Shown one piece after another: positions 24,590 to 33,162 of a stretch of 41,824 nt of DNA; position 1 is the first letter of the stretch; each line of letters starts with the position of its first letter. Source of the DNA: Solimicrobium sp. (GTDB lineage Bacteria > Pseudomonadota > Gammaproteobacteria > Burkholderiales > Burkholderiaceae_D); the NCBI GenBank assembly GCA_021155915.1, contig JAJNBE010000012.1, positions 1 to 41,824 on the forward strand, given 5' to 3'. The position numbers were made by a program, and so were the translations under genes. A model generated the notes under the pieces. That model did no database searches, was not told where the DNA came from, and worked only from the letters and a program-made list of their open reading frames with translations.

Positions 24590-27562
24590 ATGCTAAAAAA
24601 ATTTAAATTCGAAAATGTTGCAATGGTTAGTCAGATTAACGGTTCGAAACCTGAGATTAATTTGTCCTTAACGACACCTGAAAAAAATTTTGCATGTGAA
24701 AGTAATGCGCGAGCGGTCAACGTGATCTATAACGATATTCGAGATGAAACCGTTGTATGGCAACCAGATGTACTTTGGGAAGCTAAAAATACTGCCGTCA
24801 AAGATGGTATCACTCAAATCATTGATATTGGATGTGGCAATGGAGACAAGCTTGTACATTATTTTACTGATAGCTCAATTAAGGTTGCGGGGATTGATTT
24901 TCACGAATCATTGTTACTTTGTAAAACGAGCTATCCACAATGGCAATGGCTTGAAGGCGATGTAACTTCATATGATGATCTCGCTCGATTATCGCTGGAA
25001 TTTAAAAGCGAGGATCCAGCCATATTTGTCCTCTCAGATGTTATTGAGCATTTAACTGATCCACGCCCTTTGATTGCATGGGTTCGTAGCCAATTAATGG
25101 CAAAATCAGGAAGCAAATTTATTGTTAGTACGCCTGATCGTTCAAGACTTAAATATAAAAATCCGCACTTAAAACCTGAAAATGAAGCGCATGTTAGAGA
25201 GTGGTCGTTAGTTGAGCTTCAGCGTTTTTTTGTTTCTTGCGGGTTTGATATATCACGCTCTGGTCATACAAGAGCAAATCAGTTTGATCCGTTCGATTCT
25301 TGTATTTTTATTGAGTTATCTTGTACCCATTCCTCTTATCAACAATTTTTGGTTAGCGTTGGCTTAATTGCGGATCTCGACTATATGCCTCGTCATTTGT
25401 TGGTAACCACAGAATATGCAGGCTTTCACAACACTGGGGGTATTGGGACATTTGTCCGAGAGCAGCGTATAACATACGGTTTTGGTGAAACTCTCTGTTT
25501 AATTGGGGGTGAGCAAACATATGAAAAACAACTTTTAGTCGAGTCCCAGCTAGTAGCACCGTGCATGTTGTTTGATCCCGTTGATTTGCATTCTCTACCG
25601 ATAGAGGACCAATTTTTGAAAGCTGTGCAGCAGCTGTTGTTCTATTTTCCAAATTTAGCAACTATCCAATATGGCGACTATCAAGGTATAGGATGCCGTA
25701 TAGCGCAAGCTAAACGTGCGGGGATGATCCCTAAACATTTGACGATTATCGTCAATTGTCATGGTATGACACATTATTTAGAAAATGCCTTCGAGTCTTG
25801 GCTGGGTTTTTCGCATCTATCTGTGGCAGAAAAAGAAAAAATTGCTGTTGAGAATGCTGATGTGGCCACGTTTCCATCAAAATTCTTGCGTGATCTTTTT
25901 GCTGAGGTAGGTATAGCTGCACCGAAAGAGAATACTTACCTCCTCAGATATCCATTTCATCAGCCGATGGCTCCATTAGCAACCACGGAAAACGTTGATA
26001 CCTTGATTTTTTTTGGTAAGCGGTCTCGAATGAAAGGATATGATTTATTTCTTCAAGTACTTACAGATGATATTTTATATTGGAAAAATAAAGGGGTTAC
26101 CACTATTTGTTTAATTGGGCCCGAGGTTGCATTAGATGCTGAGTGCGGAGTGAAACTCGAATTACTTCGGCAGTATTATAAAGTTGAAGAGTTTGTAGGC
26201 CTAGGTCGAACACAATCAATGGAGCTTTTACATCAGTTAGCCCATCATTCTATTTGCCTAATGCCATACTTGGGAGATAACCATCCTTATGCTCTACTTG
26301 ACGCAGCATTTTCTTCGATATTTCCATTAATGGTTAAAGCCGGCGGGGTTACTGAAATGTTCCCTGATCGTTTTAAGAAAGTATGCTTAGCAGAATCATC
26401 TTCAACGGAGATTAAAAAAAAGCTGACCTATTTACTAAACCTTGAGTCAGGCTATTTCCATCTATTGAGAGAGTCATTCTCCTCCTCAATGTTCAATGCG
26501 CAAAATGAAATTAATAATCACGTTCGTGCATTTTCTCAAAAAATTCAAAATGCAAAATTTCAATTAAAGCCAGGTCGTGCAACCATTATTGTTCCCGTAT
26601 TTCACACGGCACTAAATTATATTGAAGAACTAATTTTCGGTATAAATAACCAAACAATTCAGCCATTGGAGGTTATTTTTGTAGATGATGCTTCCGAAGA
26701 AAATTATTCTGCGCAGTTACGAGAAACGTTGACTCAACTACAAGTTCCCTATCGGGTAATCAAACACGAGGTAAATAAAGGATTAGCTGGCGCTAGAAAT
26801 ACAGGGTTATCTGCATGTAATTCCGAATATATTATTAATGTTGATTCAGATGATGTGCCACTTAACGACTTCGTTCGAGATATTGTTTTTACGTTGTGTG
26901 AAAACCCTTCTAGCGCTGCCGCAGTGCCCTATTTATGTGCGTTTGATGAAGGAACGGATTTCAACACAATCAAAGTGGGTGGGTATGTCTATCGACCCTT
27001 GGGCGACGGAGTGGTCGCATCTCAACTCGATAATCTATTAGGTCATGCAAACGCTGGTTTTAGAACATCGGTATTACGGGAATTCAATGGCTGGGATGAT
27101 TCGAGCAAAGCGATGTGGGAAGATTGGGCACTGTATCTTAAGTTAACTTCTGCGGGCAGAAAGATTTCGATAATTCCTAAGATCGGTTGTCTATATCGTG
27201 TTCGTAAACAATCGATGTTGCGTACTTATAGAACTTGGCCAGCGATGCGTAGATTAGCTAAAAATATGACTGGGCTACCAAGTTACGAAAATTACCGTTT
27301 ACAGGCCATGATGCGAAATTATAAAGGAATTGTAGAAAAGGAAATACAGTTGAACGGATCGAATATTGCCCTTAGCCAGAGTGTTTTACGATATGAAGCA
27401 ACGCTTAATCGAGCGGGAATTCGAGCTGTAATTACTATTACTAATCATATTGCTCGTTATCCGTTTTTGTTTCGTACTGTGAGAAAGTGTGGAAAGGTAT
27501 TGTGGAAACTAGCACGTGTAATAAAACGTTTCTTTTATAAAATAGGTTTGTTAGGTAAATGA
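24590..27562 (+). CDS. Three-domain fusion: SAM methyltransferase, GT4-like and GT2 glycosyltransferase
   Basis: 990-residue protein with no membrane segment. Residues about 50-245 are a class I methyltransferase: motif I IIDIGCGNGDK at 77-87, GIDF at 101-104, LSDVIEHL at 148-155. Residues about 268-650 resemble a GT-B (GT4) glycosyltransferase: YAGFHNTGGIGTFVREQ at 276-292, FFGKRSRMKGYDLF at 474-487, and an acceptor/nucleotide region near 560-590. Residues about 663-900 are a GT2 domain: TIIVPVFHT, IFVDDAS, NKGLAGARNTGLS and the metal motif VDSDD at 751-755, then WEDWALYLKL. It lies 46 bp after wzt and overlaps the next glycosyltransferase by 4 bp. It probably adds two sugars and methylates the chain. 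The start is weakly supported; ATG 24623 is an alternative. Confidence 0.85.
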   Translation: MLKKFKFENVAMVSQINGSKPEINLSLTTPEKNFACESNARAVNVIYNDIRDETVVWQPDVLWEAKNTAVKDGITQIIDIGCGNGDKLVHYFTDSSIKVAGIDFHESLLLCKTSYPQWQWLEGDVTSYDDLARLSLEFKSEDPAIFVLSDVIEHLTDPRPLIAWVRSQLMAKSGSKFIVSTPDRSRLKYKNPHLKPENEAHVREWSLVELQRFFVSCGFDISRSGHTRANQFDPFDSCIFIELSCTHSSYQQFLVSVGLIADLDYMPRHLLVTTEYAGFHNTGGIGTFVREQRITYGFGETLCLIGGEQTYEKQLLVESQLVAPCMLFDPVDLHSLPIEDQFLKAVQQLLFYFPNLATIQYGDYQGIGCRIAQAKRAGMIPKHLTIIVNCHGMTHYLENAFESWLGFSHLSVAEKEKIAVENADVATFPSKFLRDLFAEVGIAAPKENTYLLRYPFHQPMAPLATTENVDTLIFFGKRSRMKGYDLFLQVLTDDILYWKNKGVTTICLIGPEVALDAECGVKLELLRQYYKVEEFVGLGRTQSMELLHQLAHHSICLMPYLGDNHPYALLDAAFSSIFPLMVKAGGVTEMFPDRFKKVCLAESSSTEIKKKLTYLLNLESGYFHLLRESFSSSMFNAQNEINNHVRAFSQKIQNAKFQLKPGRATIIVPVFHTALNYIEELIFGINNQTIQPLEVIFVDDASEENYSAQLRETLTQLQVPYRVIKHEVNKGLAGARNTGLSACNSEYIINVDSDDVPLNDFVRDIVFTLCENPSSAAAVPYLCAFDEGTDFNTIKVGGYVYRPLGDGVVASQLDNLLGHANAGFRTSVLREFNGWDDSSKAMWEDWALYLKLTSAGRKISIIPKIGCLYRVRKQSMLRTYRTWPAMRRLAKNMTGLPSYENYRLQAMMRNYKGIVEKEIQLNGSNIALSQSVLRYEATLNRAGIRAVITITNHIARYPFLFRTVRKCGKVLWKLARVIKRFFYKIGLLGK

Positions 27563-28551
27563 ATTCTGCAATCAAGGTTTCAATTGTTATTCCTACTAAA
27601 AATCCAGGTACGATTCTACGTCGAGTCATAGCGTCATTGCTTGCTCAGGAAACGAAATTTTGTTATGACATACTAGTTATCGATTCAGGGTCAACAGATG
27701 GGACAATAGATTACATAAATTCAGTAAAAAGTGAGCGGTTACGTTTGCATACAATTTTACCTGCTGAGTTCGGGCACGGGCGCACACGTAACTTAGCCAT
27801 TTCGCTCACTACTGGTGAATATATAGCCATGATTACTCATGACGCATGCCCGGTAATGCCAGATTGGTTGGATAGTTTGGTCCAGTTAGCTGACAGTGAT
27901 CAGCGCATTGCAGGGGTCTTTGGTCGGCATATTGCCTACCCAGACGCTAGTATTTTTACAAAGCACGAATTGGAATTGCATTTTTCTGGATTTGACGAAT
28001 TTCCAATTGTGTTTTTAAGTGATCCGAAGCGTTATGAGGTGGATGTTGCGTATCGGCAGTTTCTTCATTTTTTTTCGGATAATAACGCATTGATTCGCCG
28101 ACAGGTTTGGGAGTGTATTCCTTATCCCGATGTGAGTTTTGCGGAAGATCAGCTATGGGCAAAAAAAATAATCGAGGCGGGTTGGTTTAAAGCTTATTCA
28201 GCGCATGCAGTAGTGTTTCATTCTCATAATTATAGTTTTGTTGAGAGATTGCAGAGAAGTTTTGATGAGAGTTATGCTTTTTTTAGATTATTTGGTTACA
28301 GATTATGCCCTGACCTTGTATCAATGATCAAATCGTGGGCAGGGATGACAATCAGAGATTTACGTTTTACTAAGGCCACTAAATTGTGGAGACAGGCTCC
28401 CTTTGCTGTGGTAATTGCGGCAATAGACAATTTAATGCGTGTATTTGGACATTATTTGGGCACACGAGGAGATAAGTTACCTCCAAGATTTCACAAAAAA
28501 CTCTCGCGAGATCATCGCGTTTTGAGAGGCTGGTTGAAAATAAAAAAATAG
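27559..28551 (+). CDS. Glycosyltransferase family 2, rhamnosyltransferase-like
   Basis: 330-residue GT-A fold enzyme. VSIVIPTKNPG is at residues 8-18, then VIDSGSTDGT and FGHGRTRNLA. MITHDACP takes the place of the DxD metal motif and is typical of rhamnosyltransferase-annotated GT2 proteins. FAEDQLWAKKI supplies the late acidic pair. The C-terminal 80 residues are basic and may lie on the membrane. The start overlaps the fusion-gene stop in ATGA. Given rfbBDAC in the same cluster, dTDP-L-rhamnose is the likely donor; this is inference. Confidence 0.87.
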   Translation: MNSAIKVSIVIPTKNPGTILRRVIASLLAQETKFCYDILVIDSGSTDGTIDYINSVKSERLRLHTILPAEFGHGRTRNLAISLTTGEYIAMITHDACPVMPDWLDSLVQLADSDQRIAGVFGRHIAYPDASIFTKHELELHFSGFDEFPIVFLSDPKRYEVDVAYRQFLHFFSDNNALIRRQVWECIPYPDVSFAEDQLWAKKIIEAGWFKAYSAHAVVFHSHNYSFVERLQRSFDESYAFFRLFGYRLCPDLVSMIKSWAGMTIRDLRFTKATKLWRQAPFAVVIAAIDNLMRVFGHYLGTRGDKLPPRFHKKLSRDHRVLRGWLKIKK

Positions 28552-28690
28552 TTAGAGTTACGAAAAAATGTCTTAGCGGTTAAAGATTCTATGTCGATAG
28601 GATTGTTTTTCCGTTCCCAGTAGAAGAAATAAGAGTTGAATTTTATATTATTTCAGTGTGAAGTCATTCCAGCCAGTTTAAGGACGAAGT

Positions 28691-29956
28691 ATGGTGTTAC
28701 ATGATCTGCGACGTCGAATTATCACGTTAATTCGCTACGCTAAAAATTTTGGTTTGCTTTCAGCTTTACGTTTAACTTTAAACTATTTTAAATCCAATTC
28801 AATTAACACAATCTTTCAAAAAAAAGACGTGTTATCTTTTTATGCGTTTGTTCGGCTGCCAGCGGCCAAAACTAATTTCGACGATAGTGCACTAAGTAGT
28901 ACTACAATAAATTGGGTAATTCCCCCTTATCGTGAAGGCTCTGGCGGCCATATAAATATTTTCCGATTTGTATCCAATTTAGAAAAAATAGGTTTTGATT
29001 GCCGCATTGTTATTGTCTGTGAACCTCAACCCGAGACTGTTGAGCAAGCTAAAAAAGAAATTGATAACTGGTTTTTTCCTTTGGCCGCTAACGTTTATTT
29101 GGGAATGGAAAATGCACCACCCGCAATGTTCACTATTGCGACAGAATGGCGTACTGCCTACTGGGTTAGAAATTTTGAGACTACGAAACACCGTTGCTAT
29201 TTTGTGCAAGATTTTGAGCCATGGTTTTTCCCTATGGGAGCTGAATATATATTCGCTGAAGAAACGTATCGATTTGGCTTTGTTGGGATTACGGCAGGTG
29301 ATTGGCTAAAGGTAAAACTGTCTACAGAATATGGAATGACAGCTCACTCTGTGGGCTTTTCTTTTGATAAAGAGCTATATCGTCCGTTACCAAAGCATGA
29401 CCAGATAAAACGTATATTTTTTTATTCACGACCTCCCACTCCGCGTCGGGCATTCGAGCTAGGGTTGTTGGTGTTGGATGAAGTAACCAAACGAATGCCT
29501 GAGGTGGAAGTAGTTTTGGCCGGCTGGGATATCTCTAATTACGCAATTAATTTTAAACATACCAGCGCTGGTTTATTAACAGTTGATGCACTTCCTGATT
29601 TATATTGTCAATGTAACGTTGCACTCGTACTCTCCTTATCTAATTTATCACTTCTTCCTCTAGAGTTGATGGCGTGTGGAATACCAGTTGTTAGCAATAG
29701 AGCGCCTTGGACGGAGTGGCTTTTAAATAATCAAAATTCGCGACTTGCCGCAACTACGGTAGTTGATTTAGCGGACGCATTGTGTGCTGTTTTAGCTAAT
29801 GAGAAGGAAGCCATGCGTATTCGACACGGGGGGTTCGATACCGTTGCGGTAACAGATTGGTATACGGAAGCGAGTAAAATGGCACTCATATTAGACGAGC
29901 TGGAGAGCGCAACTGACGAGGAAAGTAAATCGGAGAGTTTTAAGGTGGTTCATTGA
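28691..29956 (+). CDS. WsaF-like GT-B glycosyltransferase (rhamnan synthesis type)
   Basis: 421 residues. NWVIPPYREGSGGHINIFRF near residues 76-95 and the block CYFVQDFEPWFFPMGAEY near 172-190 are typical of the WsaF/rhamnosyltransferase group. The C-terminal half has the GT4-type nucleotide region (FFYSRPPTPRRAFELG, then LSLLPLELMACGIPVVSN with the conserved Glu). An N-terminal segment of about 70 residues is extra and basic. AGGA stands before ATG 28691. A 139-bp gap separates it from the previous gene, and the following SDR gene overlaps its stop. The donor is probably dTDP-rhamnose, by family resemblance. Confidence 0.85.
   Translation: MVLHDLRRRIITLIRYAKNFGLLSALRLTLNYFKSNSINTIFQKKDVLSFYAFVRLPAAKTNFDDSALSSTTINWVIPPYREGSGGHINIFRFVSNLEKIGFDCRIVIVCEPQPETVEQAKKEIDNWFFPLAANVYLGMENAPPAMFTIATEWRTAYWVRNFETTKHRCYFVQDFEPWFFPMGAEYIFAEETYRFGFVGITAGDWLKVKLSTEYGMTAHSVGFSFDKELYRPLPKHDQIKRIFFYSRPPTPRRAFELGLLVLDEVTKRMPEVEVVLAGWDISNYAINFKHTSAGLLTVDALPDLYCQCNVALVLSLSNLSLLPLELMACGIPVVSNRAPWTEWLLNNQNSRLAATTVVDLADALCAVLANEKEAMRIRHGGFDTVAVTDWYTEASKMALILDELESATDEESKSESFKVVH
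29942..29948 (+). promoter_or_regulatory. Shine-Dalgarno deciding a TTG start
   Basis: AAGGTGG ends four bases before TTG 29953, inside the last codons of the WsaF-like gene. There is no ATG near the protein's natural N-terminus, so TTG is the credible start. Confidence 0.6.
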
Positions 29957-30891
29957 ATACTTTATCGAACTCACGTTGCATAGTGCTGGGCGGTGGCGGA
30001 TTTCTCGGCACTAATTTATGCCGTTCGCTAATGGATAAAGTAGGCGAATTAAGTGCGTTTGGTCGCAGCAAATCTTATCCTGATGCACTGAAAGACATTC
30101 ATTGGATTTCCGGAGATTTTACTAATCCTTCCAGTCTCGCTACTGCTGTTGCGGGATGCGATACGGTATTCCATTTAGTCACGGCAACGACTCCTGTTAG
30201 TAGCAACATGGATAAAATTGGTGATGTTCAATCAAATGTGGTATCTACCCTCCATTTGCTCGAAGCCTGTCGAGAGAAGCAAGTTAGGCGAATCATTTTT
30301 ATATCCTCGGGTGGTACAATTTATGGGATGCCGGAGCAAATTCCTACTTCTGAAAATACCCCGCTTAACCCCATTACGGCATATGGCATTTCCAAAATGG
30401 CGATTGAAAAATATTTGACGCTTTACGAATATTTGTATGGTATTGAGTGTCGGGTGTTACGGGTGGCTAATCCTTATGGTCCGTATCAATCCGCAGTTCG
30501 TAATCAAGGAGTAGTTGCGGCATTTCTGGCCCGCGCATTGGAAGGTAAGCCAGTAGAGATCTGGGGTAATGGTTCTATAATACGTGATTATATATACGTT
30601 AATGATGTAGTCGAGGCACTAGAATTGGCAGCTGTTCATAACGGTCCGTCACGGACTTTTAATATTGGTAGCGGGCAGGGTCATAGTATTCACGAAATCG
30701 TTAAAGCAATAGAAAAAGTACTTGAATTGTCAATTGAAGTGCAGCAGTTTGATGGGCGTAAAGTAGATGTTCCTGTAAGTATTCTTGACATTAGCCTCGC
30801 AGCGAATGAACTCCTATGGAGACCTCGCACTAGTTTATTAAATGGTTTAACCCAAACTAGCAATTGGATGCGGGAAATAATTCGTAGGTAA
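29953..30891 (+). CDS. NAD-dependent nucleotide-sugar epimerase/dehydratase (extended SDR)
   Basis: 312 residues. It starts at TTG 29953, overlapping the previous stop (TTGA). Motifs are the NAD loop LGGGGFLGTNL at about 11-21, ISSGGTIYG, TAYGISKMAIE with YxxxK, and RVANPYGPYQ. IRDYIYVNDVVEAL and FNIGSGQGHSIHE follow. This set is that of UDP-glucose 4-epimerase-like and related 4-epimerases. Since a galE is already present, it may make another sugar (for example a GalNAc, fucose or quinovosamine-type intermediate), but the sequence does not say which. Confidence 0.87.
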   Translation: MNTLSNSRCIVLGGGGFLGTNLCRSLMDKVGELSAFGRSKSYPDALKDIHWISGDFTNPSSLATAVAGCDTVFHLVTATTPVSSNMDKIGDVQSNVVSTLHLLEACREKQVRRIIFISSGGTIYGMPEQIPTSENTPLNPITAYGISKMAIEKYLTLYEYLYGIECRVLRVANPYGPYQSAVRNQGVVAAFLARALEGKPVEIWGNGSIIRDYIYVNDVVEALELAAVHNGPSRTFNIGSGQGHSIHEIVKAIEKVLELSIEVQQFDGRKVDVPVSILDISLAANELLWRPRTSLLNGLTQTSNWMREIIRR

Positions 30892-31291
30892 TACTAGGGA
30901 ATAAGCTTCTTTTTTTAGGAAGAACCACTGACTAGGTTAGCCATGCAGATAGCTTGGTCTAATGCATTTGTTCACATTACTTCGGTGAGAGAAATATCAT
31001 TACATTATGGTAGATAAGGAGGGTTTAAACAATCTTTGTTTTTATCAAAAAATTGGAATGAATGGAACTCTTAATTACACTACGGCTAAAAAAACTGCTT
31101 TGATGAAATTTGTTCAAGGTATAGCGAGTATATATGTAGCTACTGGCTCGCTGTCGAGAAAATTAGTTTAACGAATGCAACTGAATCTAATAAAAACGAA
31201 TAAGATATTTTGGTCTTTGAGATCTAAAATTAATCAAAATTGATAACTATTCTTTATCTTAGCCACGCGAAAACTTTAATTGAGATTGTTA
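30892..31291. other. Intergenic region with one doubtful 54-codon frame
   Basis: 400 AT-rich bases between the SDR gene and the next glycosyltransferase. An ATG-to-TAA frame of 54 codons runs from 31007 to 31171 but has no well-placed ribosome binding site and no recognisable motif, so I do not call it. The gap breaks the otherwise tight overlap chain, so a new promoter for the last three cluster genes may lie here. Confidence 0.5.
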
Positions 31292-32203
31292 ATGCTAGAG
31301 TCCAATGAACAAAATGTAATCGCAGTTGTCGTGACTTATGAGCCCGAGTTGAATGCAGTGGGACATTTATTGAACGTACTCAGCGAACAAGTAAATTCAG
31401 TGGTAATGGTTGATAATGGGTCTAAATTTGACCTGGAAGGCTGGAACAGCGGACGCGGTCTCCGTTCTGTAAACCTTATTGGATTAGGGAAAAACTGCGG
31501 AATTGCTAAAGCTCACAATATAGGTATAGAGTGGGCAAAGAATAGAGGTGCACAATTTGTCCTTTTGATGGATCAAGACAGTATTCCGGCAATTAACATG
31601 GTTGAAAAATTATTAAGTGCCATATCAACCTTAGAAGCGGAGGGTAAAGCGGTTGCGTGTGTGGGACCATTTTACACCGACCCAAGAAATGCAACGCATT
31701 CTCCATTTGTCCGTATGGAGCGAATGAAGAGCAGACGTATTCCGTGCAGTTCTTCAACCCCGCTCATACCAGTTGATTTTGTTATTTCATCTGGCTGTTT
31801 GATTCCGATGAAGGTGTTGAATGCCGTTGGTGGCATGCTGGATGTGTTATTCATTGATTATGTTGATGTGGAATGGGGCATGAGGGCTCGCCGTGATGGT
31901 TACCAAAGTTATGGAGTATTTGACGCCAAAATGGAGCATAATTTGGGAAATGAGCCTATCCGTTTTTTTGGACTTGTCTTTTCGTCGCATAGCCCATTAA
32001 GAAATTATTACATTTTTAGAAACCGTGTTTATCTGTTAAAGCAACCATGGGTTGGAAAATTGTGGTTGGTCACAGAAGTACGATTATTATTGCTGCGCTT
32101 TGTATTTTTTTCTTTTATTTCAAGCTCGCGCCTCGCGCATATTAAAATGATGTCCCTCGGGGTATGGCATAGCCTCTGTGGCCGCATGGGGAAATATAAA
32201 TAA
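31292..32203 (+). CDS. Glycosyltransferase family 2, rhamnosyltransferase (RfbN/WbbL-type)
   Basis: 303 residues from ATG 31292; a TTG four codons upstream (31280) is in frame but less likely. IAVVVTYEPE begins the GT-A fold, VVMVDNGS follows, GLGKNCGIAKAHNIGIEWA is the typical helix, and LLMDQDS is the metal motif characteristic of rhamnosyltransferase-type GT2 enzymes. FVISSGCLIPM and FIDYVDVEWGMRARRDGY complete the acceptor side. A hydrophobic stretch near 270-290 suggests membrane contact. The donor is presumably dTDP-L-rhamnose from the rfb genes of this cluster. Confidence 0.88.
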   Translation: MLESNEQNVIAVVVTYEPELNAVGHLLNVLSEQVNSVVMVDNGSKFDLEGWNSGRGLRSVNLIGLGKNCGIAKAHNIGIEWAKNRGAQFVLLMDQDSIPAINMVEKLLSAISTLEAEGKAVACVGPFYTDPRNATHSPFVRMERMKSRRIPCSSSTPLIPVDFVISSGCLIPMKVLNAVGGMLDVLFIDYVDVEWGMRARRDGYQSYGVFDAKMEHNLGNEPIRFFGLVFSSHSPLRNYYIFRNRVYLLKQPWVGKLWLVTEVRLLLLRFVFFSFISSSRLAHIKMMSLGVWHSLCGRMGKYK

Positions 32204-32240
32204 GTATCAGAAACGTGTGCTTATTTAATCGTTATTCACC

Positions 32241-33152
32241 GTGGAAAACTCAAAAAAAGCAACAATGCAGCTTGACATCTCAGCAATCATAGTCAACTAC
32301 AACGCCGGCGAGTTTCTTCGCAAATGCGTTGATTCTTTGCTGAATTGTCCCTTAAAAATAGAAATTATCATCATTGATAACGCATCAAAAGATAACAGTG
32401 TAGAGTCGTTAAACGGACTACCAAAAATTCACCTCATAAAGAATTCCACTAACGTTGGCTTTGCTACCGCATGTAATCAAGGGTCCAATAAATCTACCGC
32501 TCCTGTTCTTTTATTCTTAAATCCTGACTGTACATTTAATTCCGGTACGTTGGTTCGACTATTGTCTGTTATGAATCATGAACCCCAGGCCGGAATGGTT
32601 GGTGGATTATTGGTTAACTCAGATGGGACTGAACAGGCGGGTGGACGCCGTGCTATTCCTACTCCCTGGCGTTCATTTGTCCGTGCATTTGGCTTAACAC
32701 GCCTTGTGTCGCGCTGGCCAAAATTGTTTTACGACTTTCATCTACATAGGCAACCATTGCCTGAGTATCCCATTGAGGTCGAGGCAATTTCAGGTGCATG
32801 CATGATGGTGCGGCGCGACGCGGTTGAGGATGTGGGGGAGTGGGACGAAGGGTATTTCTTGCATTGTGAAGATTTGGACTGGTGTATGCGTTTTAGAAAA
32901 AAAGGCTGGAAAATTCTTTTTGTGCCGGATGCCAAAATTACCCATGCAGCCGGTGTTTGTAGCAGGGGCAGAAAATTATTTGTTGAATGGCATAAACATA
33001 AAGGAATGATACGGTTTTATCGAAAATTTTTTGCATTTCAATACCCCGCTGGACTGATGGGTTTGGTCATAATAGGCGTATGGTTGCGTTTCGGTATCAT
33101 AACAATTACCCATTCAACTAACCGTCTAAGGCGTGTCTTGTGTCATGAATGA
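32241..33152 (+). CDS. Glycosyltransferase family 2 (WbbL-type)
   Basis: 303 residues. The start is GTG 32241 or ATG 32265; neither has a clear ribosome binding site. ISAIIVNYNAGEFL, IIIDNASKDNSVE and NSTNVGFATACNQG, then LFLNPDC (the metal motif variant of WbbL-like enzymes), then ISGACMMVRRDA and FLHCEDLDWCMRFRKKGW are all in place. A C-terminal membrane segment (about residues 265-285) is followed by a short basic tail. Similar proteins transfer rhamnose or related sugars to lipid-linked acceptors, for example in starting O-antigen. It lies 37 bp after the previous gene, and its stop slightly precedes the next gene's start. Confidence 0.88.
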   Translation: MENSKKATMQLDISAIIVNYNAGEFLRKCVDSLLNCPLKIEIIIIDNASKDNSVESLNGLPKIHLIKNSTNVGFATACNQGSNKSTAPVLLFLNPDCTFNSGTLVRLLSVMNHEPQAGMVGGLLVNSDGTEQAGGRRAIPTPWRSFVRAFGLTRLVSRWPKLFYDFHLHRQPLPEYPIEVEAISGACMMVRRDAVEDVGEWDEGYFLHCEDLDWCMRFRKKGWKILFVPDAKITHAAGVCSRGRKLFVEWHKHKGMIRFYRKFFAFQYPAGLMGLVIIGVWLRFGIITITHSTNRLRRVLCHE

Positions 33153-33155
33153 GGA
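33151..33155 (+). promoter_or_regulatory. Shine-Dalgarno deciding the SDR gene start
   Basis: GAGGA with seven bases to ATG 33163. It excludes the in-frame GTG 33133 and ATG 33145 as better starts. Confidence 0.65.
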
Positions 33156-33162
33156 TAATCTG

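Noticed and set aside
31007..31171. 54-codon frame in the gap before the last three cluster genes
   Set aside because: No placed ribosome binding site, no motif, and AT-rich sequence makes such frames common by chance.
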